NCBI GenBank assembly: GCA_002966495.1
Contig: CP016490.1
Location: 1,736,001-1,800,000, forward strand
Source: Halomonas sp. GFAJ-1
GTDB lineage: Bacteria; Pseudomonadota; Gammaproteobacteria; Pseudomonadales; Halomonadaceae
Length of the DNA stretch: 64,000 nt
Direction of reading: 5' to 3'
In this document: positions 7,696 to 16,651 of the stretch, piece by piece
Layout: every line of letters starts with the position of its first letter
How positions within the stretch are numbered: position 1 is the first letter of the stretch
The notes under the pieces: model-generated
Seen by the model: only the letters and a program-made list of their open reading frames with translations
Databases searched by the model: none
What the model was told of the DNA's origin: nothing
Position numbers and translations under genes: made by a program

Positions 7696-9464
7696 TGACA
7701 CTGTTCTTAATTACGGCTCTGCTTTGGCCACTTTGCATTGCGGGTAATGTGGTGTGGCAGGCCTATCGAACGCCGGTGGCTGCGCGCCACTACTTTACAT
7801 TGACGTGGCTAACGGCTTCCTGGCCTGCGTTACTGCTGGCCTATGGCGGAGAGGCGCAGTGGGTCATTGAGGCATGGATGCTGGGTGGTTTCTGGGAGTT
7901 GAATGCGCTAACTCGCCCGTGGCTTGTGTTTACTACCCTACTATGGAGTTTGGCTGCGGTGCATGGGCGAGGGTATTTCGCCGCTGAACAGGCGAAGGCC
8001 CAGGCGGGAGATCATGCTGCCGAACGCCGCTTGCTGCGCTTGGCACTGCTTTGGCCGCTGACGTTTTTGGGCAACGTACTGCTGATTATTGCTCAGGATA
8101 TTGCCAGCTTTTACCTAGGCTTCGCGTTAATGACGTTTGCTGCTTATGCCCTAGTGGTACACAGCGGCAGCCAGGAGGCGCGGCTGGGGGGCAAGGCGTA
8201 TTTAATATTGGCTGTGATAGGCGAAGGGCTGATTCTCGGCGGTTTTCTGTGGGCGGCAGGCACTGCGGAAACCTTGTCACTTGAGGGGGTTCGGGAAGGA
8301 ATTGCCGAAGCCGACCAGGGCGCTCTTATGGCGCTTTTGCTATGGCTTGGGTTTGGCGTAAAGGCGGGGGTTATTGGTCTGCATGTATGGCTGCCGTTGG
8401 CCCATCCGGTTGCTCCAGCCCCGGCAAGTGCGGTGTTGAGTGGTGCCATGATAAAAGCGGGCCTATTAGGCTGGCTTAACGTACTGCCGTTAGGGTTTGA
8501 TGGCCTTTCCCCTGAGTTGATTCAGCTGGGTAACTGGATGCTGGTGGCAGGCTTGGCCGCGGCATTTGGCGCGGCGATTTATGGGGTTTGGCAGCACCAT
8601 CCTAAGGCCGTGTTAGCCTACTCCAGTATTAGCCAGATGGGCATGTTAACCGCCATGGTAGCGATGGGACTTGTTGCGCCCGGGGTGTGGCCGCTGCTGC
8701 TGCCAGGTGTGGTGCTGTTTGCTGCCCATCATGCGCTGGCGAAGGGGGCGCTATTTATGGGAACCAGTATTAGCGAGCACATGCCCCGTTGGCCGACGCC
8801 GCTGCTGTTTGCGCTCGTCGCGCTGCCTGGGGTGTCGTTAACCGGTGCGCTAGCGGCGGGGATGATCAGCAAGTGGGGGGTTAAACACGCCCTTTACGAG
8901 ATGGAGCATACGCTCTTAATTATGCTGTTAACCTGGGCCGCTATCGGCACGGCAGCGCTAGTGAGCGTATGTGTATGGCGCCAATGGCAGCAGCGCCACC
9001 AGGGGGGCAGCGATGCTTTCCAGCCGGGAGCATGGCTTTTCGCGGTTATTGCCGCGCTGACGACCCCGCTATGGCTTCCGCTGCCAGAGGGCAGCGTTGT
9101 GTTACCGCCAATGGATGAGTGGCTGGGAATTGTATGGCCATTTCCGGTGGGTGTGCTGCTGGTGGTAATAAGCTTTTACTGGCTGCGGCACCTGCGTGCC
9201 AAGCGGCCGCCGGAAGGCGATTTATGGTGGCTATATAGCGTAGTCGCCATAAACACTGTAGAGGTGGCAAGCGCCGTGGCACACAAATGCCAAAAGGTAA
9301 AAGGAGCAAGCGTTAATGCAGCGCTGGCCGTCGAGCAGTTCGCGATGGGGCGGCTAACGCGGCTTTTATCCAGTGAAGCATGGATGCGTCACCATGGCAG
9401 CGGTTTGATGATGGCGTTCGCTGTGGTGCTGGCGCTCTTGTTACTGTGGGAGGGGCTGCGATGA
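7692..9464 (+). CDS. Proton-conducting membrane subunit, NuoL/MrpA-N-like (third of three)
   Basis: This 590-residue protein is the largest channel subunit in the cluster. It keeps the core features of the family: LGFGVKAGVIGLHVWLPLAH, then APASAVLSGAMIKAGLL, and AVLAYSSISQMGML, and HHALAKGALFMG. About 150 residues beyond the usual core (from about 430) hold several more helices, a lateral-extension layout reminiscent of MrpA/NuoL. There is no MrpA-type fused C-terminal DUF4040 domain; that domain is encoded separately by the gene at 4008. Start and stop overlap the neighbouring genes by 4 bp. Function as part of a cation/proton antiporter is inferred. Confidence 0.85.
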   Translation: MMTLFLITALLWPLCIAGNVVWQAYRTPVAARHYFTLTWLTASWPALLLAYGGEAQWVIEAWMLGGFWELNALTRPWLVFTTLLWSLAAVHGRGYFAAEQAKAQAGDHAAERRLLRLALLWPLTFLGNVLLIIAQDIASFYLGFALMTFAAYALVVHSGSQEARLGGKAYLILAVIGEGLILGGFLWAAGTAETLSLEGVREGIAEADQGALMALLLWLGFGVKAGVIGLHVWLPLAHPVAPAPASAVLSGAMIKAGLLGWLNVLPLGFDGLSPELIQLGNWMLVAGLAAAFGAAIYGVWQHHPKAVLAYSSISQMGMLTAMVAMGLVAPGVWPLLLPGVVLFAAHHALAKGALFMGTSISEHMPRWPTPLLFALVALPGVSLTGALAAGMISKWGVKHALYEMEHTLLIMLLTWAAIGTAALVSVCVWRQWQQRHQGGSDAFQPGAWLFAVIAALTTPLWLPLPEGSVVLPPMDEWLGIVWPFPVGVLLVVISFYWLRHLRAKRPPEGDLWWLYSVVAINTVEVASAVAHKCQKVKGASVNAALAVEQFAMGRLTRLLSSEAWMRHHGSGLMMAFAVVLALLLLWEGLR

Positions 9465-10495
9465 GCGATCAAAATGCTAAACATCGAGAGCTTGAGTTAG
9501 AGTCGCCTGAACAAACAGATTCAAGAGGTCGTGAGGCCACGACCCCTGACGATATAACACGCATGGGTTGGTACGATATTGCTTGGCGCGTTCTACGTGC
9601 AGCGCGGCGCGACCGCATCACGATGTATGCGGCTGGCATCGCGTTTTATGCGCTGTTGGCGCTGTTTCCTACAATTGCGGCGGTTATCTCGCTATGGGGC
9701 TTGATGTTCGACCCTGTTGAAGCCGGGCGCCAGCTGTATGAAGTTAGCCGCTTTATGCCGCCGGATGCGGCGAACCTGATCGATCAGCAGGCCCAGGATG
9801 TCGTCGAAAGTGCGCAGTCGGGGAGCGTGATGACTGCACTGGCCGGTTTATTAACGGCCATGTATATCGCTTCTAAAGGCGTTTCTACTCTAATCGTGGG
9901 GCTAAACGTGGTTTATGGCCAGCAGGAGAAGCGACCCGCGCTACTGCGCCTTGGCGTATTGTTATCGCTGACGTTTGGGCTGATCGTGATGACCCTCGTA
10001 TCACTCGGCTTTATTGCGGTGGTGCCCATGGCGGTAGACATGTTGGCAGTGGACCCACCACTGAATAAAGTGCTTCAGTGGCTGCGCTGGCCAGCACTGC
10101 TTGTCATTATGAGTGCTTTGATCGCACTGCTATACCGCTTTGCCCCCTATCGCCGCGCTGCCAAGTGGAAGTGGTTAAGCTATGGCACGCTGTTTGCCAC
10201 AACGATGTGGCTACTGGGCTCGGGTGGTTTATCGCTGTATGTGCGCTACTTTTCGAGCTTTAGCGAACTCTACGGCTCTCTTGGTGCGGTGGTGGCGTTA
10301 ATGCTGTGGTTTTGGCTCTCAGCCTTTGTTGTGCTGTTTGGGGCAGAAGTGAACTGTGAGATGGAGCGCCAAACCTATAACGATACGACGGTGGGTAAGC
10401 CTCGGCCGTTAGGTGAGCGCAAGGCTTTTGCCGCAGATACCGTAGGCGTTGAGAACCCTTGGAAAGGGAGCCCATCGGATACCGTTGATCGCTAA
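9461..10495 (+). CDS. YihY/virulence factor BrkB family membrane protein
   Basis: This 344-residue inner-membrane protein belongs to the YihY/BrkB (formerly RNase BN) family. The N terminus is hydrophilic and acidic (about residues 1-35), followed by six helices. Family marks are visible: AAGIAFYALLALFPTIAA in helix 1 and YGSLGAVVALMLWFWLSAFVVLFGAEVN at the C-terminal end of the membrane domain, quoted here only to show the family hallmark FGAEVN. I start it at 9461, where ATGA overlaps the stop of the third MrpD-like gene; an upstream in-frame start at 9380 would add 27 residues overlapping that gene. The molecular role of the family is not settled (lipid or ion transport has been suggested). 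Coupling to the Mrp-like module is noteworthy. Confidence 0.9.
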   Translation: MSDQNAKHRELELESPEQTDSRGREATTPDDITRMGWYDIAWRVLRAARRDRITMYAAGIAFYALLALFPTIAAVISLWGLMFDPVEAGRQLYEVSRFMPPDAANLIDQQAQDVVESAQSGSVMTALAGLLTAMYIASKGVSTLIVGLNVVYGQQEKRPALLRLGVLLSLTFGLIVMTLVSLGFIAVVPMAVDMLAVDPPLNKVLQWLRWPALLVIMSALIALLYRFAPYRRAAKWKWLSYGTLFATTMWLLGSGGLSLYVRYFSSFSELYGSLGAVVALMLWFWLSAFVVLFGAEVNCEMERQTYNDTTVGKPRPLGERKAFAADTVGVENPWKGSPSDTVDR

Positions 10496-10615
10496 ACATG
10501 CAGCCAAGAAACAGCCCACGGTGCTGAAGTGCGGTTCTGAAGCACATTGCACAGTGGGCCGGGCTGAAACGATTTAATTAACCACATAGGTTAGTGAAGG
10601 CTTCTGAGGTCGGCG

Positions 10616-12025
10616 CTATAACAGCTCTTCTGCGGCAAGCGCTAAGCGTGAACGCTCTACGTTGGTTAGGGTGATATGTCCTGCGTGGGGCCAATCCCTA
10701 AAACGCTCGACCACAGCGGCCATGCCGCAGGTGTTGGCGGTAAGGTAAGGGGTGTCGATTTGGCCAACGTTACCTAAACAAACAATCTTAGTATTGCGGC
10801 CGGCCCGGGTGACCAGCGATTTCAGTTGCTTGGGAGTGAAGTTCTGGGCCTCGTCGATAATCAAAAAGGTGTCGTTGAGGGTGCGCCCACGCATAAAGCT
10901 GGGCGAGCGAATTTGCACCCGCGAGCCAATCAGCTGCCGTGTGGCGCCGTTATCCCAACTGGATTCGCCTTCTTCATTGCGCAGTAAGTTATCCATGTTG
11001 TCGTGGAAAGCGCCCATCCAGGGCGTCATCTTCTCCTCTTCAGTGCCCGGTAAAAAGCCAATGTCTTCGCCCATGGGAATGGGCGCCCGCGTAAACACGA
11101 TGCGCTCAAACTGCTTGGCGTCTAGGGTTTGCTGGAAAGCCGCGGCCAGCGTCATGAAGGTTTTACCGGTACCTGCATTGCCAGCAATGGTGACAAGGTC
11201 TATATCCGGGTCCATCAGTAGGTTAAGCGTGAAATTCTGGCGGCTGTCATGGGCGTGGACGCCCCAAACCCCGGCATGGTGACGGTAGTTGGTGAGCAGC
11301 TGCAGGCGGGCTGATACGGGGGAAAGTTCGCGCACAATGGCTTCAAACTCAGCGCCATTTTCGCTATCCGATACCAGCATGCCCACATGCCAATGGCGGG
11401 GCATATTGCCGTTCAGTAGGTAGAAGGTGTGGTGGTCGACCCGCTCGACGGTCACATCCACATTTAGCGTTTCCCATAGCGACGCGCCGTTCTGGCCTGC
11501 CGATGCATATATCTGGGCGCCTTCAATCATGGCATCGCTATCGGAGAAGGCGCGGTCGTTAAGGTAATCCTCTACCGGCACTTTAAGCGCGGCGGCTTTA
11601 ACGCGTAGGTTAATATCTTTGGTGATCAGTATGACGGAGGCATCGGGGCGCTCATCCCGCAGCTGGCAAGTTTCCGCCAAAATTCGGTTGTCTGGACTGT
11701 CGTCTAACGCATCAAAGGTTTTTAGGTCGCTGTAACACAAAAAGTGCAGGCGCCCGGACTCGCCGCTGATACGCGGAATGGGTATGCCTTTTTGTATCTC
11801 ATCAAAGGTGACTTGGTTGGTAAGGTCGGAGAGGGTACGGCTAATTTGCCGCGCCGTGCGGGCGATCTCACGTGCCCCGTTTTTGTGCTTGTCTAGCTCC
11901 TCAAGCACCGTCATAGGGATAACCACATCGTGCTCATCGAAATGGTAGAGCGCTGCAGGGTCATGGATAAGGACGTTAGTGTCTAGGACATAGAGCCTAG
12001 TGGCTTTTTTATCGAGTCTTACCAT
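10616..12025 (-). CDS. PIN domain-PhoH family ATPase (PhoH2-type)
   Basis: A 469-residue two-domain protein. The N-terminal PIN nuclease domain (about residues 8-145) starts with YVLDTNVLIHDP, Asp15 being the first metal-binding acid. The C-terminal PhoH domain (from about 235) is a P-loop ATPase with AGNAGTGKT (around residue 280) and LIIDEAQNF (around 386). PhoH2 proteins studied in actinobacteria are RNA helicases/RNases, so RNA unwinding and cleavage is the likely role. Length is normal for the PhoH2/YlaK class. It is convergent with the yihY-type gene, and the 120 bases between them hold only a weak imperfect dyad (GCCCAC/GTGGGC). Confidence 0.93.
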   Translation of the reverse strand: MVRLDKKATRLYVLDTNVLIHDPAALYHFDEHDVVIPMTVLEELDKHKNGAREIARTARQISRTLSDLTNQVTFDEIQKGIPIPRISGESGRLHFLCYSDLKTFDALDDSPDNRILAETCQLRDERPDASVILITKDINLRVKAAALKVPVEDYLNDRAFSDSDAMIEGAQIYASAGQNGASLWETLNVDVTVERVDHHTFYLLNGNMPRHWHVGMLVSDSENGAEFEAIVRELSPVSARLQLLTNYRHHAGVWGVHAHDSRQNFTLNLLMDPDIDLVTIAGNAGTGKTFMTLAAAFQQTLDAKQFERIVFTRAPIPMGEDIGFLPGTEEEKMTPWMGAFHDNMDNLLRNEEGESSWDNGATRQLIGSRVQIRSPSFMRGRTLNDTFLIIDEAQNFTPKQLKSLVTRAGRNTKIVCLGNVGQIDTPYLTANTCGMAAVVERFRDWPHAGHITLTNVERSRLALAAEELL

Positions 12026-12225
12026 CGTGGAAACTACTCCTTAGTTGACGGCAACATCGACACTGGCAGACGTACTTTACACGTAGATGACACTGCCCCT
12101 GTGTCGGTTCTCTAGCGTGTCCTTGCTCTCCTTATTTAGCACTTTTTTACAGAGTGGAAGGCATTGGCGATTTTCGCCACTGATAAATTTCAACGTTTCC
12201 CCTTGGCAAATACCATCAACACGAT

Positions 12226-13095
12226 TTAGCGGGTAGTGCCTAAGAAGCGCGTCACGCTATTCAATAGTGCTGTGGCCACTACGCCCAGGTTTTCTCCCTC
12301 CACGTAGCGGTAGTAATGGCTCTCCAGGGCGAGGTCGTGGTTTAGCGCGCAAAGACGGTGCTCTTCCAGCGCTTCTTTCACCAGAGGATAGGGCAGTAGC
12401 GCCCACCCCGTACCGTTAATAGCCGCATCGCGTATTACCTCAAACATGGTTAGCCCCAGGTAGTTAGTAGAGAACAGGGCTTCGCTGACCAGCTTGTCTC
12501 CTTGGTCGTAGGTTAGGCACACCTGGGTATATTGGGCGAGGTCGTCTCGATGAACGCTTAATAGGCGGCTTAACGGGTGAGTGGGGGCGGCCACTAAACA
12601 CATACTGACAGGGGCAAGGTTGGAAGCATCCACCGAGGCGCCTTCGGCGGTGTACAGGCCAAAGGCAATATCCACCGTTTGCCGCGATACAAACTGTAGA
12701 TGCTCTTGTGGGGGTAATAGGTAGACGGAGATGGCCGTTAGCGGATAGCGCTGCTTCAAGTCATGCATTACCTGCCGCCAGAAAGCTTCGGGCAGGGCGT
12801 CGTCCCTGGCAATGCACAGCTGGTTTTCCACCCCCTGCATATGCTGCTGGCAATGCTTTTTGATCCGGCTGGCGCTGGTTAGCAGCCGGTAACAGTCGGG
12901 CAGCACGCTTTCGCCCACCGCCGAGAGTTGTAGGCTATTGCCCGAACGCTCAAACAGCTCGACCCCCAGGCTATCTTCCAGTGCGTTTACCGCGGCGCTC
13001 AAAGTGCTGCGTTTTATGCCGGTATGGCGTGCCGCAGCGGCAAAGGAGCCGTGCTCGGTGACATCAATAAACGCCTGTACCTGTTCTGCTCGCAT
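12226..13095 (-). CDS. LysR-family transcriptional regulator
   Basis: A 289-residue LysR-type regulator. The N-terminal winged helix-turn-helix spans about residues 1-60, with AEQVQAFIDVTEHGSFAAAA and LSAAVNALEDSLGVELFER in family-standard positions; the rest is a periplasmic-binding-like effector domain. I chose the ATG at 13095 because an AGAAGG Shine-Dalgarno lies 8 bases upstream and the HTH then starts at the usual place; the longer open frame to 13164 would add 23 atypical residues. The gene is divergent from the CDF transporter at 13206, a layout in which LysR regulators often control the neighbour. The effector is unknown. Confidence 0.9.
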   Translation of the reverse strand: MRAEQVQAFIDVTEHGSFAAAARHTGIKRSTLSAAVNALEDSLGVELFERSGNSLQLSAVGESVLPDCYRLLTSASRIKKHCQQHMQGVENQLCIARDDALPEAFWRQVMHDLKQRYPLTAISVYLLPPQEHLQFVSRQTVDIAFGLYTAEGASVDASNLAPVSMCLVAAPTHPLSRLLSVHRDDLAQYTQVCLTYDQGDKLVSEALFSTNYLGLTMFEVIRDAAINGTGWALLPYPLVKEALEEHRLCALNHDLALESHYYRYVEGENLGVVATALLNSVTRFLGTTR

Positions 13096-13205
13096 GACAT
13101 ACGCCTTCTGTTGAGCGCCATTTTTGTTAGCACTGAGCGATTGGTTAGCCCGTAGTGTAATCATTATGATGGCGCAAAATTAAGTAAGATTTTAGGAGTA
13201 ACATC

Positions 13206-14069
13206 GTGTCCCCCTTTGTTGCCGAGCGCCGTGCGCTTAGATTTTCCGCTATTTCTGCGAGCCTTTTTGCTTTTACTGGGCTTGTGTTAGGCCTTGCCAG
13301 TGGCTCGATCACTATTTTATTCGACAGCGGCTATTCGCTATTAAGTTTAGTGCTGGCCTCGCTTTCACTGTTTGCGCTTCAGCAGGCGCGTAAACCTGCG
13401 GATGATCACTACCCCTTTGGGCGGCTAACGGTGGAACCGCTGGCTGTACTGCTCAAAGGCGTGGTGATTGCGCTGGTGTGCGTGTTTTCGCTGGTGTCCG
13501 CCCTATGGAGCCTTGCCCAAGGTGGGCGACTGGTCACTCTGGATCTTGCGCTGATGTTTGGGGTGGTAAACGTAACCGGCTGTTTACTTACCTGGTGGTG
13601 GTTAAGCCGCTACGCACGCATTGCCCGCTCGTCTTTATTAGCCGCTGAGCTGCGTCAGTGGCAGATGGATACCTGGCTAAGTGCTGCGGTGATGCTTGGG
13701 TTTGCGCTTACCTGGGGGCTGACATTAACCCCTTGGGCAGGCTATGCACGCTTTGCCGACCCCGTGATGGTGTTGATCATTGCAAGCTACTTTTTACCGA
13801 TGCCTATCCGTATGGTGCGCGGTGCGCTGCGCGAGCTAATGTTTGGTGAGCCGGTGGGCAGCGTGCGCCAAGAGATGGTGCAACAAGTAGCAGACTTCGA
13901 TATCGCCGATGACGATGTGCGTTTGGCCCAGGTAGGCAGTTTCTTAATGGTTGATATTCAACTGGATAAGCAGCAAATAGACGATGCCGAAGAGATTGTC
14001 GAAAGCGTTGAGCAGCACTGCAGGCTGCGCAATTTACGTCCGGTGACCAGCATCACCCTGGTTACATAA
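13206..14069 (+). CDS. Cation diffusion facilitator (CDF) family transporter
   Basis: A 287-residue inner-membrane transporter expected to export a divalent metal in exchange for protons. Residues 10-200 form about six helices. Metal-site acids appear in LFDSGYSLLSL (helix 2) and in the loop DDHYPFGRLTVEPL, matching the HHxxPxGxxxxE region of the family. Residues 205-287 form the cytoplasmic domain. The start is GTG at 13206 with a TTAGGAG Shine-Dalgarno 7 bases before it. Metal specificity (Zn, Fe, Mn or Co) is not predictable here; helix 2 lacks the common HxxxD pair and the family is divergent. The gene is divergent from a LysR regulator. Confidence 0.85.
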   Translation: MSPFVAERRALRFSAISASLFAFTGLVLGLASGSITILFDSGYSLLSLVLASLSLFALQQARKPADDHYPFGRLTVEPLAVLLKGVVIALVCVFSLVSALWSLAQGGRLVTLDLALMFGVVNVTGCLLTWWWLSRYARIARSSLLAAELRQWQMDTWLSAAVMLGFALTWGLTLTPWAGYARFADPVMVLIIASYFLPMPIRMVRGALRELMFGEPVGSVRQEMVQQVADFDIADDDVRLAQVGSFLMVDIQLDKQQIDDAEEIVESVEQHCRLRNLRPVTSITLVT

Positions 14070-14089
14070 TGTGCTTGTGTGAATAAATG

Positions 14090-14117
14090 TTGACGTGAAC
14101 TCAGTGGCAGTGATATT
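14090..14117 (+). promoter_or_regulatory. Candidate sigma-70 promoter of the lipoprotein gene
   Basis: TTGACG at 14090-14095 and GATATT at 14112-14117 are 16 bases apart, 57 bases before the lipoprotein ATG. The -35 is near consensus and the -10 matches 4 of 6. Confidence 0.45.
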
Positions 14118-14173
14118 TAGCGCTACCGACAAATCGTGTCGGCCTACTATCGCTATTTTGAGGGTTTCAAAAC

Positions 14174-14443
14174 ATGCCTTTGCGCCGCTGTTTGCCCGTG
14201 CTGCTGGTAACCGCTCTGGTTGCCGGCTGCGCAAGTTCTACCGTTGCCCCACGCTACACGACTGAAAATCCGGATGTGATGCGTATTGGTGGGGAGCGCC
14301 CTAGCAGCGCTAACCCGCGTATCGAAGATGCTGGTTCTTTCTGCCTTGAAACCACCGAGCGCTGGAACGAGCATGGACGTACGCCGGATGGCCAAACCCT
14401 GTGGGCGAAAGATACGTTGCGTCGTGTGGTGCCTTGCCAGTAA
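14174..14443 (+). CDS. Small lipoprotein of unknown function
   Basis: An 89-residue protein with a clear type II signal peptide: Arg-rich n-region MPLRRCL, a hydrophobic core and lipobox LVAGC with the lipidated Cys at residue 19. The mature part is about 70 residues, polar, with two further cysteines (FCLETTE and the VVPCQ C terminus) that could form a disulfide. Serine after the lipid Cys (CASST) is not the Asp retention signal, so outer-membrane sorting is plausible. I do not recognise a domain. The gene is monocistronic, between a candidate promoter at 14090 and a strong hairpin at 14466. Confidence 0.82.
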   Translation: MPLRRCLPVLLVTALVAGCASSTVAPRYTTENPDVMRIGGERPSSANPRIEDAGSFCLETTERWNEHGRTPDGQTLWAKDTLRRVVPCQ

Positions 14444-14465
14444 TACGTTAGCCGCTATGTACGCA

Positions 14466-14510
14466 ACGACCGCGCCCGCTTAACAAGCGGGCGCGGTCGT
14501 TTATGTTTTA
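14466..14510 (+). terminator. Terminator hairpin after the lipoprotein gene
   Basis: A perfect 16-bp stem (14466-14481 with 14485-14500) closes on the 3-base loop AAC and is followed by the T-rich TTATGTTTTA. It lies 22 bases after the lipoprotein stop. Confidence 0.88.
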
Positions 14511-14591
14511 TCATGCCTCTATTTTCGCAGGCGGGCTGTTCCACCACGGGCTTTTCCGCCATGGCGAACGACGTTAACTGACGAGAACTCC

Positions 14592-15059
14592 ATGACTCCG
14601 GCAATTAATAGTGCAAAGCGCGCAGGCATTGTGTTTCAGCTCCATGAGTATCAACACGATGTCGCTGCTCCGTCATACGGTCAAGAAGCGGCTGAAAAAC
14701 TGGGCGTAGCGGTTGAGCAGGTATTTAAAACGCTGGTGGTAAAGCTAGATGGCAAACAGCTGGCGGTAGGCATTGTGCCGGTGAGTTGTCAGCTAGGGCT
14801 TAAGCAGATTGCTAAAGCCGCTGGGGCGAAGAAAGCGGCCATGGCGGAACCGTCGGAGGTAGAGCGTACCACTGGCTATGTGCTGGGCGGCGTTAGCCCT
14901 CTGGGGCAGAAAAAGCGCCTGCCTACTTATATTGATGCCTCGGCGCAGGGGTTTTCTACGTTGTACGTTAGCGCTGGACGGCGTGGGTTGGAGATTGAGC
15001 TTTCCCCCAACGACTTGGCTACACTGAGCCAAGGGTGCTTTGCGGTGCTTGCGACGTAA
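14592..15059 (+). CDS. ybaK: Cys-tRNA(Pro)/Cys-tRNA(Cys) deacylase YbaK
   Basis: A 155-residue trans-editing enzyme of the YbaK/EbsC family that hydrolyses mischarged Cys-tRNA(Pro). The family pattern is clear: VEQVFKTLVVKLDG with the central Lys of the active-site strand, the glycine-rich GYVLGGVSPLGQKKRLPTY segment and the final GLEIELSPNDL. Length matches E. coli YbaK. It begins with MTPAINSAKRAGI after a GAGAAC weak Shine-Dalgarno. It is free-standing, between the lipoprotein terminator and dbpA. Confidence 0.95.
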   Translation: MTPAINSAKRAGIVFQLHEYQHDVAAPSYGQEAAEKLGVAVEQVFKTLVVKLDGKQLAVGIVPVSCQLGLKQIAKAAGAKKAAMAEPSEVERTTGYVLGGVSPLGQKKRLPTYIDASAQGFSTLYVSAGRRGLEIELSPNDLATLSQGCFAVLAT

Positions 15060-15181
15060 GTGTTGACGTTATCGATTGCTCTCCCCATTGACCTAGACAG
15101 CAAGGCAGTGGAAAGCACTTTCTGGTATGGTGCTTCACATTATCGGTTTGCTGGGCTGAATAGCCCCTTCAGGAATTTTTT

Positions 15182-16579
15182 GTGTCCGACACCTCTTTTG
15201 CATCGCTTGCGCTCTCACCCGCGCTGTTGACGAATCTAGACTCCCTTGGCTATCACGACATGACGCCGGTTCAGGCGCAAAGCCTGCCGCCGATGCTGGC
15301 GGGGCGCGACGTGCTAGCCCAAGCCAAAACCGGCTCTGGTAAGACCGCCGCATTTGGCTTAGCGCTGCTGGCTGCGCTTCGTGTAGACGCGTTTGTCGTT
15401 CAAGGCCTGGTGCTGTGCCCCACTCGGGAGCTAGCCGATCAAGTAGCCGACGAACTGCGCCGTTTGGCGAGGGGGTTGCCCAACGTTAAGGTGCTTACCT
15501 TGTGCGGTGGTGCACCATTTGGGCCGCAGCTGGGTTCGCTAGAGCACGGCGCGCATATCGTGGTGGGCACACCCGGACGCATTGACGAGCATTTACGTAA
15601 AGGCTCGCTAACGCTGGGCTCGCTGACCACCTTGGTACTGGATGAAGCTGACCGTATGTTGGATATGGGCTTCCAGGCGACCATTGACGACATCATTGCC
15701 GACACGCCTGCGGATCGCCAGACGCTGCTGTTCAGTGCGACCTTCCCGGATGAGCAGGCATCTGGTGGCCTTGCCACCATGACCCGCGGCGTAATGCGTG
15801 ATCCGGTCACTGTCAAAGTGGCTGAGCTTCACGATGCCACTACCATTGATCAGCACTTTTATGAAGTCGTGAACGAAGAGGCGCGGTTTGCCGCCCTTCA
15901 GCAGCTGTTGCTGGTCTATCGGCCGGCGACCAGCGTGGTGTTTTGCAACACCAAGCGCGAAACCCAAGCGGTGGCGGAGCAACTTACCGATGCTGGATTT
16001 AGCGCCGTAGCGCTCAACGGCGACTTAGAGCAAAAAGATCGTGACCGTCGACTAATCCTGTTTGCCAACCAGAGTGCGTCTATTCTGGTCGCCACGGATG
16101 TTGCGGCGCGCGGTTTGGATATTGCCCAGCTAGATGCGGTGTTCAACTATCAAATTGCCCGTGAGCTTGATGTTCACGTGCACCGAGTAGGGCGCACCGG
16201 GCGCGCGGGCGCTAGCGGTGTTGCCTGTACCTTGGTAACCCCTAAAGAGCATTATCGGCTAGAGCGGCTGGAAGGCTTGCTAGAGCAGCCGATTACCACG
16301 GAACCATTGCCTAAGCCACAGCACTCTGTACCGTTTGAGCCGCCTATGGCAACGCTACAGTTGGCAGGCGGTAAAAAAGATAAGCTGCGCCCGGGGGATA
16401 TTCTTGGTGCATTGACCAGCGAAGGTGGGCTGAGTGGTGAGCAGGTCGGTAAAATTAAAGTCTTGGCGCGCAGCGCCTATGTGGCGGTGGAGCATAGCGT
16501 CGTTCAAAAAGCCCAAGCCAAGCTTGAGCGTGACAAACTGAAAGGGCGTGCCTTCCGCGTTCGCCGTATCCGTTTTTGA
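15182..16579 (+). CDS. dbpA: ATP-dependent RNA helicase DbpA
   Basis: A 465-residue DEAD-box helicase that remodels 23S rRNA during late 50S assembly. The helicase core has AQAKTGSGKT (motif I, about residue 47), PTRELADQ (Ia), DEADRMLDMGF (II), SATFP (III) and HRVGRTGRAG (VI). The last 75 residues, starting near KKDKLRPGDILGAL, are the DbpA-type RNA-binding domain that recognises hairpin 92 of 23S rRNA, which separates it from other DEAD helicases such as RhlE. The start is GTG at 15182 with AGGAA 9 bases upstream. The RIO kinase follows in the same direction after 72 bases. Confidence 0.96.
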   Translation: MSDTSFASLALSPALLTNLDSLGYHDMTPVQAQSLPPMLAGRDVLAQAKTGSGKTAAFGLALLAALRVDAFVVQGLVLCPTRELADQVADELRRLARGLPNVKVLTLCGGAPFGPQLGSLEHGAHIVVGTPGRIDEHLRKGSLTLGSLTTLVLDEADRMLDMGFQATIDDIIADTPADRQTLLFSATFPDEQASGGLATMTRGVMRDPVTVKVAELHDATTIDQHFYEVVNEEARFAALQQLLLVYRPATSVVFCNTKRETQAVAEQLTDAGFSAVALNGDLEQKDRDRRLILFANQSASILVATDVAARGLDIAQLDAVFNYQIARELDVHVHRVGRTGRAGASGVACTLVTPKEHYRLERLEGLLEQPITTEPLPKPQHSVPFEPPMATLQLAGGKKDKLRPGDILGALTSEGGLSGEQVGKIKVLARSAYVAVEHSVVQKAQAKLERDKLKGRAFRVRRIRF

Positions 16580-16651
16580 GTGACGGGACATTGAACTCAA
16601 ATAGCAATGTTAGATGGTTAAGATAATAAAGAGGAGCCGACGCAGCTAACC

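Noticed and set aside
4008..9464. DabAB-type inorganic carbon uptake or a hydrogenase/complex I operon
   Set aside because: No DabA (DUF2309), hydrogenase or NADH-binding subunit gene is adjacent; all channel genes are Mrp/Nuo membrane-type only.
10496..10615. Terminator between the yihY-type and phoH-type genes
   Set aside because: Only a six-base imperfect dyad across a long loop, with no T run.
12226..13164. Longer LysR protein starting at 13164
   Set aside because: The 23 extra residues are atypical before the HTH, and the ATG at 13095 has a good Shine-Dalgarno.
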